A stretch of DNA of 58,108 nt from an uncultured SAR86 cluster bacterium (GTDB lineage Bacteria; Pseudomonadota; Gammaproteobacteria; Magnimaribacterales; Magnimaribacteraceae): NCBI GenBank assembly GCA_902532015.1, contig CACAGI010000007.1, forward strand, positions 1-58,108, read 5' to 3'. The position numbers and the translations under genes are program-made. This document shows positions 36,298 to 44,763 of the stretch, one piece after another. Positions within the stretch are counted from its first letter, which is position 1, and each line of letters starts with the position of its first letter. The notes beneath the pieces are model-generated. The model ran no database searches. It saw nothing but the letters and a program-made list of their open reading frames with translations, and was not told the origin of the DNA.

Positions 36298-36687
36298 TTA
36301 CTCTTCTTCACAAGAAGCTTGATATTCATCTTCTCTCATAAGGTCATCAAACTCTTCTATATTTGCTACCTTTATTTTGTAGAACCAACCGTCCTTTAAA
36401 GGAGATTCATTAACTATTTCAGGTTCATCAATAAGTATCTCATTGATTTCTATTACCTCTCCAGATAGTGGAGCGTATATATCTGAAGCAGCTTTAACAG
36501 ATTCTACAATTGCTGATTCTTCTTCCGCATCAAGATACTTTCCAATTTCAGGGAGCTCTACAAAAACAATATCTCCCAATAAATCTTGAGCATGATCGCT
36601 GATTCCAACTGTTAAAATTCCTATTTCATCTATTCTTCCCCATTCATGGCTGGGTAGATATCTAATCTGGTTAATGAGATCTTTCAT
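36298..36687 (-). CDS. gcvH: Glycine cleavage system H protein
   Basis: Lipoyl carrier protein of 129 residues shuttling the aminomethyl group between P and T proteins. The lipoyl lysine is Lys65 in SAIVESVKAASDIYAP. The early HEWGRIDE and GITDHAQ-like VGISDHAQDLLGDIVFVELP are conserved. The ATG overlaps the gcvT stop (ATGA) and gcvP begins 8 bases after its stop. Confidence 0.97.
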   Translation of the reverse strand: MKDLINQIRYLPSHEWGRIDEIGILTVGISDHAQDLLGDIVFVELPEIGKYLDAEEESAIVESVKAASDIYAPLSGEVIEINEILIDEPEIVNESPLKDGWFYKIKVANIEEFDDLMREDEYQASCEEE

Positions 36688-37793
36688 TTTCTTTCTTTAA
36701 AAACTTCTTTGCCTTCATGCACAAATTTAGTAGATCCTATTTTAGCCTGTATTAACTTACCACGCGCCTCTGTAAAACAAAACTTTTTGTCTTGCCTTGG
36801 TAGTCTTGCTAACGCTATAGGTCTTTTCAAGGTTGGAGAATAGGTTCCACTAGTTACCACTCCTTCAAATTCCTTTGCTTCATCTAAAAAAAGCTTTTGA
36901 CCGTGCCTTAAGATAGTTCGTTCGTCTAGCATAATTCCAACTAGTTCATGATGCTTGTTTGATTCAAATTTTTTTATTAGAGCCTCTTTCCCAATAAAAC
37001 TTCTATTTTCATCCAGCCAAGAGATTGTCCATGCCATATTACATTCTAGTGGAGAAATTGAATCATCCATTTCAAAACCATAAAGATTCATTCCAGCTTC
37101 CAGTCTTAGCGTGTCTCTAGCAGCTAGTCCAATAGGCCTGACCCCTGCTTTTAGGATTTTTTCCCAAAATGATTTTGATTGATCATTAGGAAGTATAATT
37201 TCGAATCCTTTTTCACCCGTATAACCAGTTTTTACCGCTAAAACTTTGTCTTTATAAATACCCTGGTTTCTTTTCTTAGATTCTAAAGAATCTAGACCTA
37301 AATCACTTAAAATGCTCAGAGATTTAGGGCCTTGAACTGCAATTATGTCCAAATCTTCCCTTTCCTTAATTTCTATATCAAAACCTGACGAAACCAATGA
37401 TATCCATTTTAAATCTTCTTCTCGTCTTGCACAGTTAAGGACTAATCTATACCCAAATTCCATCTTGTATGCAATCAAGTCATCAATTACTCCTGCATTT
37501 TCTCTTAACATTGCTGAGTAAATGCCATCATAGTCCTCTTTTAAGTTATCTACATCATTTGCAATAAGCTTCCTCGTAAACTTTCTGGCATCAGGTCCCT
37601 TGAAGTCCACAACAACCATATGTGAGACATCGAAAACGCCACAATTTTTCCTTACTTCTTTATGCTCAGATATCTGAGATCCATAGTTAATTGGCATAGA
37701 CCAGCCGTGGAAATCAGTCATCTTTCCATGTGCGATGACATGGTTATTAAATAGTGAAGTTTTTTTTATCAAGGAACTGCATTTAAAAGACAA
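36684..37793 (-). CDS. gcvT: Aminomethyltransferase, glycine cleavage T protein
   Basis: Transfers the methylene unit from GcvH to tetrahydrofolate, releasing ammonia. 369 residues, with MTDFHGWSMPINYGSQ, GVFDVSHM, VQGPKS and YTGEKGFEI typical of GcvT. The start is TTG at 37793, supported by an AAAGG site 6 bases upstream; a second TTG at 37769 is possible. A minus-strand TATAAT and an inverted repeat containing a DnaA-box-like sequence lie just upstream. Confidence 0.94.
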   Translation of the reverse strand: MSFKCSSLIKKTSLFNNHVIAHGKMTDFHGWSMPINYGSQISEHKEVRKNCGVFDVSHMVVVDFKGPDARKFTRKLIANDVDNLKEDYDGIYSAMLRENAGVIDDLIAYKMEFGYRLVLNCARREEDLKWISLVSSGFDIEIKEREDLDIIAVQGPKSLSILSDLGLDSLESKKRNQGIYKDKVLAVKTGYTGEKGFEIILPNDQSKSFWEKILKAGVRPIGLAARDTLRLEAGMNLYGFEMDDSISPLECNMAWTISWLDENRSFIGKEALIKKFESNKHHELVGIMLDERTILRHGQKLFLDEAKEFEGVVTSGTYSPTLKRPIALARLPRQDKKFCFTEARGKLIQAKIGSTKFVHEGKEVFKERK

Positions 37794-37827
37794 TTGTAAC
37801 CTTTATAAAAAAGTTGTACTAAAAAAA

Positions 37828-37855
37828 ATTATAATTTATCCACTAATATTGTGGA
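37828..37855 (-). promoter_or_regulatory. Candidate gcvT-gcvH-gcvP promoter
   Basis: On the minus strand TATAAT (37833-37828) has TCCACA 16 bases upstream as a weak -35. The predicted start near 37821 gives a leader of about 28 bases with an AAAGG site. The -35 lies inside the inverted repeat at 37836-37858. Confidence 0.45.
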
Positions 37856-37858
37856 TAA
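37836..37858. repeat. Inverted repeat TTATCCAC/GTGGATAA (DnaA-box-like operator)
   Basis: A perfect 8-bp inverted repeat with a 7-base spacer. The minus-strand reading TTATCCACA is a consensus DnaA box; the plus-strand copy TTATCCACT differs at the last base. It lies between gcvT and a divergent aminotransferase gene and covers the proposed gcvT -35. It may be a regulator site rather than a replication element. Confidence 0.6.
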
Positions 37859-37997
37859 GTTTGTTAACTAAATGTCATATCTAAGGTAAAAGAAGGGCTA
37901 GTTAATATTGTTTAAAATTTGAACAATTTATTTTATATCTGCTAACAATTATTTGATGGTTATAATAGTTGATAAATTAAAATAAAATAATTTTAAG

Positions 37998-39197
37998 ATG
38001 GATTATTTGTCACAATTTGAAGAGTTAAAAGCACAAAAATTGAATCTTGATCTAACTCGCGGTAAACCTGCTGAAGATCAGTTGGATCTTTCCTCATCAC
38101 TTGAATCTCTGAAAGTAGATGAATACGGTTCTGATGGAATCGATATAAGAAATTATGGCCAATTAAAAGGCTTATCTGAATGTAGAGAGTTAGGCTCCAT
38201 GATCTTGGGTTGTAACAAAGAATATGTATGGGCAGGAGGAAATAGCAGCCTCACTTTGATGTCACAGTATCTTACTTATTTATGTATTCAAGGGAATGGA
38301 GATGGACCTTGGTCCGCAGAAGAGAGAGCTTCTATTCTTTGTCCTGTTCCTGGCTACGATAGACATTTTATTTTGAGTGAAAATCTAGGAATTAACATGA
38401 TTCCAGTACCCTTAGGTGGTTCAGGGCCCAAATTAGACGTAGTTAGGTCCTATGTAGAGTCAGATTCATCCATTAGAGGCATTTGGTGTGTTCCAAAACA
38501 TTCTAATCCTACTGGCGAAACCTTTGATAAAGAAACAATTGAAGGATTGATAGAAATTTTTAGTAATACAAAAAAGAAAAGCATGATTTTTTGGGATAAT
38601 GCTTATGCTGTTCATGACTTTATAGATTCTAAACCTTTAGAGGATATTTTTTCTATTGCTGAAGAAAAGGGTAATGAAGATTTAATTGTAGGATTTGGTT
38701 CTACTTCAAAAATAACATATGCAGGTGCAGGCATTGGATTTATAGCCTTGTCAAAATCTAACCAAGCATCCTTTTCTTCATTTTATTCAGCCTTAACAAT
38801 AGGACCTGACAAACTTAATCAGTTTAGGCATGTTAAATTTTTCCAAGAAAATGACTTGAAAGAGCATATGATGAAACACGCAGACTTAATTCGACCTAAG
38901 TTTGAATTAGTTAATAAATGGCTTGAAGGACAAGTGTACGGTTCATGGACCAAACCCACCGGCGGATACTTTATTTTATTGAAGACAGATCCTGGTCTCG
39001 CAAAAAGAGTAATCTCTTTGGCAAGTGAACTTGGGCTTAAACTAACTCCTGCAGGATCAACTCACCCTTATGGTATAGATCCTCAGGATGAATATATAAG
39101 AATCGCGCCAACAGCATGTTCAATAGAAGAGCTACACTCTGCAATGGAAGTTTTAGTTTGTTGCCTTGGTTTAGCTTACCAAGAGAATAGTAAGTAA
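37998..39197 (+). CDS. Aminotransferase class I, MocR-like aspartate aminotransferase (type Ic)
   Basis: PLP-dependent transaminase of 399 residues. The N-terminus LDLTRGKPAEDQLDLS and VPGYDRHF, WCVPKHSNPTGETF and FGSTSKITYAGAGIGF (PLP Lys near residue 240) match the Aminotran_MocR group, which includes the Corynebacterium-type aspartate aminotransferase. It is therefore probably an aspartate/glutamate transaminase. It lacks a DNA-binding domain. The stop abuts the hspQ stop on the other strand with no gap. Confidence 0.87.
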   Translation: MDYLSQFEELKAQKLNLDLTRGKPAEDQLDLSSSLESLKVDEYGSDGIDIRNYGQLKGLSECRELGSMILGCNKEYVWAGGNSSLTLMSQYLTYLCIQGNGDGPWSAEERASILCPVPGYDRHFILSENLGINMIPVPLGGSGPKLDVVRSYVESDSSIRGIWCVPKHSNPTGETFDKETIEGLIEIFSNTKKKSMIFWDNAYAVHDFIDSKPLEDIFSIAEEKGNEDLIVGFGSTSKITYAGAGIGFIALSKSNQASFSSFYSALTIGPDKLNQFRHVKFFQENDLKEHMMKHADLIRPKFELVNKWLEGQVYGSWTKPTGGYFILLKTDPGLAKRVISLASELGLKLTPAGSTHPYGIDPQDEYIRIAPTACSIEELHSAMEVLVCCLGLAYQENSK

Positions 39198-39530
39198 TTA
39201 ATTTTTACTATTTTCTAGTATTTCGTAAGAATCCCCATCAAATCCACCAAAAAATATAGGTACATCTGGATGTTCTACTGGGATGTTACTGTCATCGACT
39301 AATAGATTTTGTTGAGAAACATAAGCCGAATAGAAGACTTGATCATTTTCTGCAAAAACATGGTAAAAGGGTTGGTCTTTTTTAGGTCGTATAGCAGCTG
39401 GAATTGATTTGTACCACTCCTCAGTATTATTGAATTCAGGATCTACATCATAAATAACTCCTCTAAAATCGAGGTACTTATGTTTAACAACCTGACCTAA
39501 AGAGTAAGCTGTTTCTACTGTTTTTTTCAT
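39198..39530 (-). CDS. hspQ: Heat shock protein HspQ (YccV family)
   Basis: 110 residues with the YccV-like domain: YSLGQVVKHKYLDFRGVIYDVDPEF, KDQPFYHVFAEN and AYVSQQNLL. HspQ is a heat-induced protein that stimulates Lon and was described as binding hemimethylated DNA in E. coli. Its ATG overlaps the stop of the FAD reductase gene (ATGA). A sigma-32 gene is present in this window, but no clear sigma-32 site is visible because the gene follows directly in an operon. Confidence 0.92.
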   Translation of the reverse strand: MKKTVETAYSLGQVVKHKYLDFRGVIYDVDPEFNNTEEWYKSIPAAIRPKKDQPFYHVFAENDQVFYSAYVSQQNLLVDDSNIPVEHPDVPIFFGGFDGDSYEILENSKN

Positions 39531-40741
39531 ATAATTAAGTCGTTTAGATTTTTTGATTGATTAAGAATATCATCAGAACTTATTTTAACTTTATTTTCAA
39601 CTAACTTTCTACAAATTAAGAATTCTTTTGGGTTATTTATTGCATCAACTGCAATAAGCTTTTCTTCCTTCAAGTAAAAGAGCATAAATTTCTGCTCTTC
39701 TTGCTGACCCCTTATTAGCACTTCATCATAATCTCCTGATAGGCCCACAATTTGTAACTTATGATCGTATTGATCAGACCAAAACCAAGGCACTTGATTG
39801 TATGCAACCCTATTGTTCATTATTGAGTAGGCAACTGTCTTAGATTGTTCCATTGCATTATGCACTGACTCTAACCTTAATCTACGATTTAGTTTTTCAT
39901 TTGGATGGTTGGTACAATCTCCACAAGCAAATATTTTCTTATCTTCAGTTTGTCCAAATTCATCTACCCAAATTCCATTTTCACAATTTAATCCAGATTC
40001 TTCAGCCAACTCAACATTAGGAGTGACTCCTGCCCCTATTACCAGTGTATCTGCATGAATTGAAGAATTGCTAGAACAAAGTACTCGTTCAACTATTTTT
40101 TTACCTTCAACTTTTTCTATACTTTCATTAAGAATAAACTCAACTCCATTTTTAGCATGAAGCTTTTGATAATAATCTGAAATTATTGGATCTACAGTTC
40201 TATTCATTACCCTTTCAGCCATCTCTATGACAGTAATTTTAGTATCAAATTCTGTTGCTACTGCTGCGACCTCTAGTCCTATGTAACCAGCACCAACTAT
40301 AACCAAACTCTTGCTTGCTACAAGGCTTTCCTTGAGCAACTCTGCATCATCTATACCTCTTAAATAGTGAATTCCTTCAAGCTCAGATCCAGGAAATTTG
40401 AGTTTTCTTACCTTACTGCCTGTAGCTATTACAAGTTTGTCATAACCAATGGATTTTTTGTCTGATAAATGAACTATACATTTATTTCGATCTATTCTTG
40501 TTGCTTTAACACCTAAATTGAGTTGAATAGAATTTTCTTGAAAGAATTCAATTTTCTTAAGATACAATCTATCTTGTATAGTTGAACCACTAAGAAAGCC
40601 TTTTGATAGAGGAGGGCGCTGATAAGGTAAATGATTTTCTTCTCCAACTAACGTTATTGAACCTGAATAGCCTTCTTTCCTTAAAGAGGTAATACACTGT
40701 ATTGCTGCTTGCCCTGCTCCAATTACTATTAATTTTTCCAT
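39527..40741 (-). CDS. FAD-dependent ferredoxin/rubredoxin reductase-type oxidoreductase
   Basis: 404 residues with two nucleotide-binding folds: FAD motif VIGAGQAAIQC at about 5-15 and NAD motif VIVGAGYIGLEVAAVA near residue 148. LPYQRPPLSKGFLSG and IFACGDCTNHPN are typical of the reductase component of dioxygenase and P450 systems. The electron acceptor is unknown; no ferredoxin, P450 or Rieske gene is adjacent. The PhyH oxygenases at 44-45.7 kb use 2-oxoglutarate and would not need it. Confidence 0.88.
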   Translation of the reverse strand: MEKLIVIGAGQAAIQCITSLRKEGYSGSITLVGEENHLPYQRPPLSKGFLSGSTIQDRLYLKKIEFFQENSIQLNLGVKATRIDRNKCIVHLSDKKSIGYDKLVIATGSKVRKLKFPGSELEGIHYLRGIDDAELLKESLVASKSLVIVGAGYIGLEVAAVATEFDTKITVIEMAERVMNRTVDPIISDYYQKLHAKNGVEFILNESIEKVEGKKIVERVLCSSNSSIHADTLVIGAGVTPNVELAEESGLNCENGIWVDEFGQTEDKKIFACGDCTNHPNEKLNRRLRLESVHNAMEQSKTVAYSIMNNRVAYNQVPWFWSDQYDHKLQIVGLSGDYDEVLIRGQQEEQKFMLFYLKEEKLIAVDAINNPKEFLICRKLVENKVKISSDDILNQSKNLNDLII

Positions 40742-40817
40742 TTACTAAAAAGTTCTCGATTATTTGTTTGTTTATGAATAAAGTCTACAACTTATTTATC
40801 AAATATGGAGAAATAAA

Positions 40818-41099
40818 ATGATAGGAATAGTAGCAACTTTAAAAATTAAAGAAGGTTCAGGTAGTGACTTTGAAGCTATAGCAAGTCAACTTGTTGAAAA
40901 GGTAAACGCAAATGAAGATGGTGTTGTTTACTACGATTTATACAAGCAAGATGATACTACTTATGTTTTTTTAGAAAGATATAAAGATCAAGAAGCTCAA
41001 GATGCTCATGGCAAAACAGATTACTTCAAGGAATTAGGAGCAAAAATGGGGCCATTTATGGCAGGTGCTCCTGAGATAAAAGTTCTTCAGTCTGTATAG
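40818..41099 (+). CDS. ABM-domain (YgiN-like) putative quinol monooxygenase
   Basis: 93 residues forming one antibiotic-biosynthesis-monooxygenase domain: IGIVATLKIKEGSGSDFEAI, GVVYYDLYKQDDTTYVFLERYKD and AHGKTDYFKELG. Such dimeric ferredoxin-like proteins oxidise quinols or act in stress responses; function is not established. A GGAG site precedes the ATG by 7 bases. Divergent from the FAD reductase across a 76-base gap, convergent with zapE at 2 bases. Confidence 0.88.
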   Translation: MIGIVATLKIKEGSGSDFEAIASQLVEKVNANEDGVVYYDLYKQDDTTYVFLERYKDQEAQDAHGKTDYFKELGAKMGPFMAGAPEIKVLQSV

Positions 41100-41101
41100 T
41101 T

Positions 41102-42160
41102 TTAACCAAGATGAGGTTTAGATAAGTACTCTCTGGACCTCATTTCTTCCAATCTACTCAAGGTCCTTTTGTAAGGCTCTATCAATTTTTTACCTTGGTA
41201 GAGGTCTTCTATAGTTGCCTCTAAAGAAAGAATTAGATTTACTTTTCGTTCATAACATTCATCAATTAGCGCTATAAATCTCCTGGCTGAATCTTCATTA
41301 TTTATAGTGAATATAGGTATCTGAGATATGAAAACGGTATGAAATTCGGTACATATCTCAATATAATCTTTTGCACTACGAGGTCCTTCACATAACTCTT
41401 TGAATTGAAACCAAACTGATCCTTGTGCCTTCTTAAAGGTTGAAATTTTCCTTCCAAGAATTTCCAATTCTCCATTTTCTTTGTAGTCCCCTCCGGTCAA
41501 ATTTGAAAAATTTTTTGATAATTCTTCATCATTCAAGTGATCCTTACTAACAGTAAATATCTCTAATTTTTCTAGAGTCCTTAGTCTGTAATCTTGCAGC
41601 GAATTTAGTTCATGTATTTCACAATTTTCTTTTAAAGACTTTATAGCCGGTAGAAATCTATCTCTATGTAGACCATTTTCATATAAATTATCAGGATGAG
41701 TATTCGAGGTTGCTATTAAAGTTACTTCGTTTTCAAATAGTTTTGTAATAAATCTTCCCAGTAGCATTGCATCACCAATATCCTCTACATAAAATTCATC
41801 AAAACATAGCACATCTGTAGACTGAGAGATTTCTTTAGCAGCTATTTTTAGAGGATCTTCTTGACCAGACAATCTTTCTAAATCTTCATGTAATCCTTTC
41901 ATAAATCTGTGGAAATGTTGCCTTTTCTTCTTTTTGATTTCTAAATTCTCATAGAAAAGATCCATTATTTGTGTTTTACCCCTACCTACATCTCCTTTTA
42001 TATACATACCTTTTGTAGTTTTATTAGAAAACCAACTTTTAGATTTTAAGCTAATTCCCTTATTGATCTTATCGAGCTTCTGCAATAGATCGAATTGCTT
42101 TTCATCAAAAATAAGAAGATCTTTATCGACCATCTTCATGTACGCTTCAGAAGGACTCAA
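41102..42160 (-). CDS. zapE: Cell division ATPase ZapE (AFG1 family)
   Basis: AFG1-like AAA+ ATPase acting at the Z-ring and in protein quality control. Walker A is GDVGRGKTQIMD near residue 57, Walker B is CFDEFYVED near 136, and IATSNTHPDNLYENGLHRDRF is the family sensor region; ARRFIALIDECYE lies near the end. 352 residues. The start is TTG at 42160, by alignment to the family N-terminus (SPSEAY); an ATG at 42139 is the alternative. Confidence 0.92.
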   Translation of the reverse strand: MSPSEAYMKMVDKDLLIFDEKQFDLLQKLDKINKGISLKSKSWFSNKTTKGMYIKGDVGRGKTQIMDLFYENLEIKKKKRQHFHRFMKGLHEDLERLSGQEDPLKIAAKEISQSTDVLCFDEFYVEDIGDAMLLGRFITKLFENEVTLIATSNTHPDNLYENGLHRDRFLPAIKSLKENCEIHELNSLQDYRLRTLEKLEIFTVSKDHLNDEELSKNFSNLTGGDYKENGELEILGRKISTFKKAQGSVWFQFKELCEGPRSAKDYIEICTEFHTVFISQIPIFTINNEDSARRFIALIDECYERKVNLILSLEATIEDLYQGKKLIEPYKRTLSRLEEMRSREYLSKPHLG

Positions 42161-42166
42161 TGGTAT

Positions 42167-42589
42167 TTATGTAAAATCAGGATTATGAGTAAAACTATGA
42201 ATATCTTTATCCACAGGAGACCAGGGAACTGCCGAAGTGCTAAAAAAACTGGAATTTGCAGATACCCAAGAAGAGTCTTCCAAACTTCCTGCTTTTATAA
42301 ATTTAAGATCTGGATTTTCTTCAACAAACGATATCAGCGGAGAGCCGCAATTTTCACAAAACCCTCTTGATATATGTGACCCTGCACTACCTGTAACGCT
42401 ATAATTTTTTATATCTCCTTCAATGACAAGAGAGCTTGCTGGGATGAGTAAGATAGTGGCTTTCCCACTTCCAGTACTTTTTTGACAGTCCTTACAATGA
42501 CAGTGATGAGCACTAAGTATATCTGCCTGATTGAATTTATAGCTGATTTTTCCGCATAAACATCCACCTTTTTGAATTATATTACTCAT
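42167..42589 (-). CDS. GFA (glutathione-dependent formaldehyde-activating enzyme-like) family protein
   Basis: 140 residues with the GFA zinc ligands: GGCLCGKISY (two Cys), HHCHCKDCQKSTGS and GFCENCGSPL. The fold binds two zincs; many members have unknown substrates, and true formaldehyde activity should not be assumed. An AAAGGA site 8 bases before the ATG overlaps the end of the preceding gene on the same strand, indicating coupling with the DUF1295 protein. Confidence 0.9.
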   Translation of the reverse strand: MSNIIQKGGCLCGKISYKFNQADILSAHHCHCKDCQKSTGSGKATILLIPASSLVIEGDIKNYSVTGSAGSHISRGFCENCGSPLISFVEENPDLKFIKAGSLEDSSWVSANSSFFSTSAVPWSPVDKDIHSFTHNPDFT

Positions 42590-42600
42590 ATTTAGATCCT

Positions 42601-43470
42601 TTATTTACCAGGCTTTCTCATGATCAATACTGGGGTTCTTTCAAGATAACTTGTGTATTCTGGATCTGAACCCCATTTCTTAATAGCTCTATTTTCTAAC
42701 AGAGGAACCCCACTTATTCTTGTTAACAAGACGTAAACAAATATAGGGGATATAAGAGTGCACAATTGCCAACCAACCAAAACTGGATAGGCAATTATAG
42801 TTACTCCAATCCATAGCATTATTTCGCCAAAATAATTTGGGTGACGCGACCATGCCCATAAGCCTGTAGTGATGAATTCTTTATCCTTCGAATTATCTTT
42901 TTTAAAATCTCTTTTCTGCTTATCTGCAATTATTTCTATAGAGAAGCCGATAATCCACAATAATGTACCTACAAGAGCTGGCCATCCTAATGCAACAGTA
43001 GTATTCGATGTTATAGCTGCTAATCCGGCTGCCATAGTTATAAAAACCCAACATCCACCAATAGTCCAAGTCATGAGATACCATACAAATTGTGTTTTCA
43101 TTACAGTGAATCTCTTATCTTTACCATCTTTTTTAACCCTAGTGAAAAGAAAAGTTCCAAGCCTTATGGCCCAGATAGTAATTAAGACACCAATTAATAA
43201 ATCACGAGGATCTGAAGATGGATTTAAGTAGAAGCCTAGAGCTATTGCTGTTAAGTAAGAAATAGTTCCTGTAAGGTCGAAATAGTGTTCTGTTTGTCCA
43301 ATAAAAGAAGGTACAAAGATAATCCAATGCAGTAAATAACTTACTGATGCACAAATAGCGAAAAGAGAAAGACCTGCATACTCCGCAGAACCTTGGCTTC
43401 CAGCCAAAGCTATTAAATAGCCAATTAGTATGCTGGCAAATATTGCGGGAATAGTTATTGTTTTGCTCAT
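42601..43470 (-). CDS. DUF1295 membrane protein (steroid 5-alpha-reductase-like)
   Basis: 289 residues with about eight hydrophobic segments. The diagnostic TTGLWAWSRHPNYFGEIMLWIG lies near residue 200 and LTRISGVPLLENRA near the C-terminus. DUF1295 belongs to the superfamily of steroid/enoyl reductases and ICMT-type methyltransferases; its reaction is unknown. It is the first of a DUF1295-GFA-zapE minus-strand run and diverges from the MAPEG gene across 133 bases that show no clear promoter. Confidence 0.9.
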   Translation of the reverse strand: MSKTITIPAIFASILIGYLIALAGSQGSAEYAGLSLFAICASVSYLLHWIIFVPSFIGQTEHYFDLTGTISYLTAIALGFYLNPSSDPRDLLIGVLITIWAIRLGTFLFTRVKKDGKDKRFTVMKTQFVWYLMTWTIGGCWVFITMAAGLAAITSNTTVALGWPALVGTLLWIIGFSIEIIADKQKRDFKKDNSKDKEFITTGLWAWSRHPNYFGEIMLWIGVTIIAYPVLVGWQLCTLISPIFVYVLLTRISGVPLLENRAIKKWGSDPEYTSYLERTPVLIMRKPGK

Positions 43471-43603
43471 GGGTCTATATTTCTAGTTTAAATGCTCATT
43501 AGAAGAAACAATATTAGAGTTTTCAAGTTATTTCTTTATAAGTTTATGCAAATATCATTAAATTGAGTTAATCTTATCCGTAATTAATAAAATGGAGTTA
43601 AGC

Positions 43604-43969
43604 ATGACAACATTAATGATTTTAACTGCGGCCCTATTTTTAATAGGAATATTTACGCAAATTTTACTAAATCAAAACAACTTAAACTTTTTACTTGGAA
43701 ATCGGGAAGGTGAGGTAGAGGAAAGTGCAATAGTAGGTCGAACTAGGAGAGCAAACAACAACCTATTAGAAAGTCTTCCAGTCTTTTTTGCTTTAGCAAT
43801 CTTGTCTTTAATGACCGAAGGAGTTGATAATTATAATTTAGCTATGTACTGGCTTGCGCTAAGGGCGCTCTACTTTTTAACTTATGTTTTCGGGCTTATT
43901 TATATTAGAACCTTACTTTGGTTTGGCGCTCTACTTTGTTTAATTATGATGGGCGTGGCATTAATGTAA
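43604..43969 (+). CDS. MAPEG family membrane protein
   Basis: 121 residues with four hydrophobic segments and the MAPEG pattern GRTRRANNNLLESLPVFFALAIL followed by ALRALYFLTYVFGL. MAPEG proteins are membrane glutathione S-transferase/peroxidase relatives; bacterial members are mostly uncharacterised. The ATG at 43604 is chosen because GGAG lies 6 bases before it; an ATG at 43592 would include that site. A GFA-family gene nearby also hints at thiol chemistry. Confidence 0.87.
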   Translation: MTTLMILTAALFLIGIFTQILLNQNNLNFLLGNREGEVEESAIVGRTRRANNNLLESLPVFFALAILSLMTEGVDNYNLAMYWLALRALYFLTYVFGLIYIRTLLWFGALLCLIMMGVALM

Positions 43970-43983
43970 TTGAATAATCATTG

Positions 43984-44763
43984 ATGAGTTCTTTCCTTTC
44001 AGAAGAAGAAAATAATTTCTATATAAATGAGGGCTACTTAGTTCGAGAAAATCAATTTACGATTGAAGAAGTAGATGCTTTAAGAGGTGCCCTTGAGAGA
44101 GCTGTTAATTCTGCACATGAAAAAGCAAATGAGGGAAAAGTCTATTATCTAGATAAAAAGAAATTCGTAGATGTCGGTTACATGACACTTCAGTATGAGC
44201 CTAAACCTAGTGAAGATATATTAAGAGTCATAGAACCAGCACATATTCTGGACGAGCAGCTGTATTCTCTTACAAGAGATAAGAGAATAACTGATCCAGT
44301 TAGATCTATCCTTAAAGAAACTGAAATTTCTCTTTGGACGGATAAATTAAATTTAAAAAGACCGAGAGGAGGGTCTGGCTTTGGGTGGCATCAAGACTCC
44401 CCATACTGGATTCATGACAGTAAGAATATAGATTTACTTCCTAATGTTTATTTATCTCTAGATGATGCTGATGAAGATAACGGTTGTTTTAGAGTTATAA
44501 GAGCTAGTCACAAAGAAGGATGTTTACCAGGAACTGCAGATGGAACTCAATTAGGAGGGTTTTATACTGATCCCAATTGCTTTAATGAAAGCGATGCAGT
44601 TAATTTAAGAATACCATCAGGGTCTTTAGTTTTTTTTAATCAGCACATTGTTCATGGCTCTGAACCGAACCTATCTGATCAACAGAGAAGGGCATACATA
44701 ATCACTTACCAGCCTAAAGATCAGCCTATGCTTAAATCAGGGGCCGTAATAAATATCAATTAA
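43984..44763 (+). CDS. Phytanoyl-CoA dioxygenase (PhyH) family protein, first paralogue
   Basis: Fe(II)/2-oxoglutarate oxygenase of 259 residues. Iron ligands are visible as His136 and Asp138 in FGWHQDSPYW and His224 in QHIVHGSEPN; Arg235/236 may bind 2-oxoglutarate. The substrate is unknown; relatives hydroxylate fatty acyl-CoAs, ectoine or small metabolites. The ATG at 43984 is used; a TTG one codon earlier is possible. It ends in a TTAA shared with a second PhyH gene facing it. Confidence 0.88.
   Translation: MSSFLSEEENNFYINEGYLVRENQFTIEEVDALRGALERAVNSAHEKANEGKVYYLDKKKFVDVGYMTLQYEPKPSEDILRVIEPAHILDEQLYSLTRDKRITDPVRSILKETEISLWTDKLNLKRPRGGSGFGWHQDSPYWIHDSKNIDLLPNVYLSLDDADEDNGCFRVIRASHKEGCLPGTADGTQLGGFYTDPNCFNESDAVNLRIPSGSLVFFNQHIVHGSEPNLSDQQRRAYIITYQPKDQPMLKSGAVININ

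Noticed and set aside
37794-37997. Replication origin (oriC) at the paired DnaA boxes.
   Set aside because: Only one perfect and one near-perfect box, no dnaA/dnaN/gyrB/parAB neighbours and no box cluster; better explained as a promoter operator.
37794-37997. Glycine riboswitch before gcvT.
   Set aside because: The predicted gcvT leader is only about 28 bases and has no glycine-aptamer core; nothing in the wider gap resembles tandem aptamers.
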